Source of the DNA: an uncultured Collinsella sp. | GTDB lineage: Bacteria > Actinomycetota > Coriobacteriia > Coriobacteriales > Coriobacteriaceae | Direction: 5' to 3' | DNA: 13,905 nucleotides | Assembly (NCBI GenBank): GCA_958346935.1 | Contig: CATVTM010000052.1 | Coordinates: 1-13,905 of the forward strand | In this document: piece by piece, positions 13,289 to 13,905 of the stretch | Position numbering within the stretch: the first letter of the stretch is position 1 | How the letters are laid out: every line of letters begins with the position of its first letter | Notes under the pieces: model-generated | The model's input: only the letters and a program-made list of their open reading frames with translations | What the model was told of the DNA's origin: nothing | Databases searched by the model: none | Program-made: the position numbers and the translations under genes

Positions 13289-13905
13289 CTAGGCGTCCTT
13301 CGCGGCGAGGTCGCGCGAGGTGACGATACGGTCGATCAGGCCGTAGTCGAGGGCCTCGGCAGCGGTCAGGTAGTTGTCGCGCTCGGTGTCGGCCTGGACC
13401 TTCTCGATGGGCTGGCCCGAGGCGTCGGACAGGATCTGGTTGAGCTCGCGGCGAGTCTTCTTGATCTCCTCGGCCACGATCTCGATCTCGGTCTGCTGGC
13501 CCTGGGCACCGCCGCTGGGCTGGTGAATCATGACCTTGGAGTGCGGCAGGCAGAAGCGCTTGCCCTTGGCACCGGCCGAAAGCAGCACGGCGGCCATAGA
13601 CGCGGCCATACCGACGCAGATGGTGGAGACCTGCGGCTTAATGAAGTTCATGGTGTCCAGAATTGCCAGGCCGGAGTAGACCTCGCCACCGGGCGAATTG
13701 ATGTAGAGCGAGATATCCTTCTCGGCATCCTGGCTCTCAAGATGCAGCAGCTGGGCAACGACCAGGTTGGCGCTGACGGAGTTGATCTCCTCGCCCAAGA
13801 AAATGATGCGGTCGTTGAGCAGGCGCGAATAGATATCGTAGCTGCGCTCGCCGCGCGGCGTCTGCTCGATAACGTATGGCACGAGGGCGGAATCGAACTT
13901 AGCGA
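13289..13905 (-). CDS. clpP: ATP-dependent Clp protease proteolytic subunit ClpP, start off window
   Basis: Serine peptidase forming the tetradecameric core of ClpXP. Counting from the GTG at 13880-13882, the catalytic triad is S95 (GMAASMAA), H120 (MIHQPSGG) and D169 (TERDNY), with the normal 49-residue His-Asp spacing. That GTG is probably not the start. It has no ribosome-binding site, and the open frame continues upstream to the window edge reading AKFDSAL before VPYVIEQ. ALVPxVIEQ is where the mature E. coli protein begins, so a short N-terminal extension or propeptide should start just beyond 13905. The gene is therefore treated as 5'-partial. It forms an operon with clpX. Confidence 0.96.
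   Translation of the reverse strand, partial: AKFDSALVPYVIEQTPRGERSYDIYSRLLNDRIIFLGEEINSVSANLVVAQLLHLESQDAEKDISLYINSPGGEVYSGLAILDTMNFIKPQVSTICVGMAASMAAVLLSAGAKGKRFCLPHSKVMIHQPSGGAQGQQTEIEIVAEEIKKTRRELNQILSDASGQPIEKVQADTERDNYLTAAEALDYGLIDRIVTSRDLAAKDA

Noticed and set aside
11872..13323. 483-codon plus-strand frame antisense to clpX
   Set aside because: clpX on the minus strand is complete, with zinc, Walker and sensor motifs; the antisense frame is a codon-bias artefact.

Overview
The window looks like a piece of a GC-rich, anaerobic actinobacterial chromosome. A Coriobacteriia genome of the Collinsella type is my best guess, inferred from gene content, codon use and the style of the intergenic repeats; no marker gene proves it. 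Most of it is housekeeping. No rRNA, tRNA, CRISPR array, transposase or phage gene was seen.

Left end, minus strand: the 5' two-thirds or more of thrS (threonyl-tRNA synthetase without the usual N-terminal TGS domain), its promoter and a GC-rich hairpin, then a small membrane protein ending in a double zinc ribbon. Positions 2070-2555 carry no gene. They hold the most unusual structure here: six near-identical 15-16 bp elements in alternating orientation every 40-41 bp (2170-2386), followed by an 11-bp inverted repeat and two short palindromes just before the next operon.

Middle, plus strand: a tight three-gene redox operon (2556-5781) made of a GlpA-like FAD oxidoreductase with a C-terminal BFD-type [2Fe-2S] domain, a two-Rossmann FAD/NAD(P) oxidoreductase and a cysteine-rich DUF1667 protein. 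Together these look like an electron-transferring dehydrogenase, most likely for glycerol-3-phosphate or a similar hydroxy acid. A separate M24 metallopeptidase gene (Xaa-Pro dipeptidase-like) follows, with a good terminator. The convergent gap 7000-7350 is packed with inverted repeats.

Right half, minus strand: clpP (5' end off the window), clpX, valS and folC, in that transcriptional order. clpP and clpX are one nucleotide apart and surely cotranscribed, and a strong terminator follows clpX. valS has its own leader with a hairpin. Between valS and folC lie a long near-palindromic element (8853-8953) and a terminator-like hairpin whose U-tract ends about 17 nt before the folC start. folC expression must therefore pass through it, which suggests attenuation or read-through control. 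The genes serve translation (thrS, valS), folate metabolism (folC), proteolysis (clpXP, M24 peptidase) and anaerobic redox metabolism.
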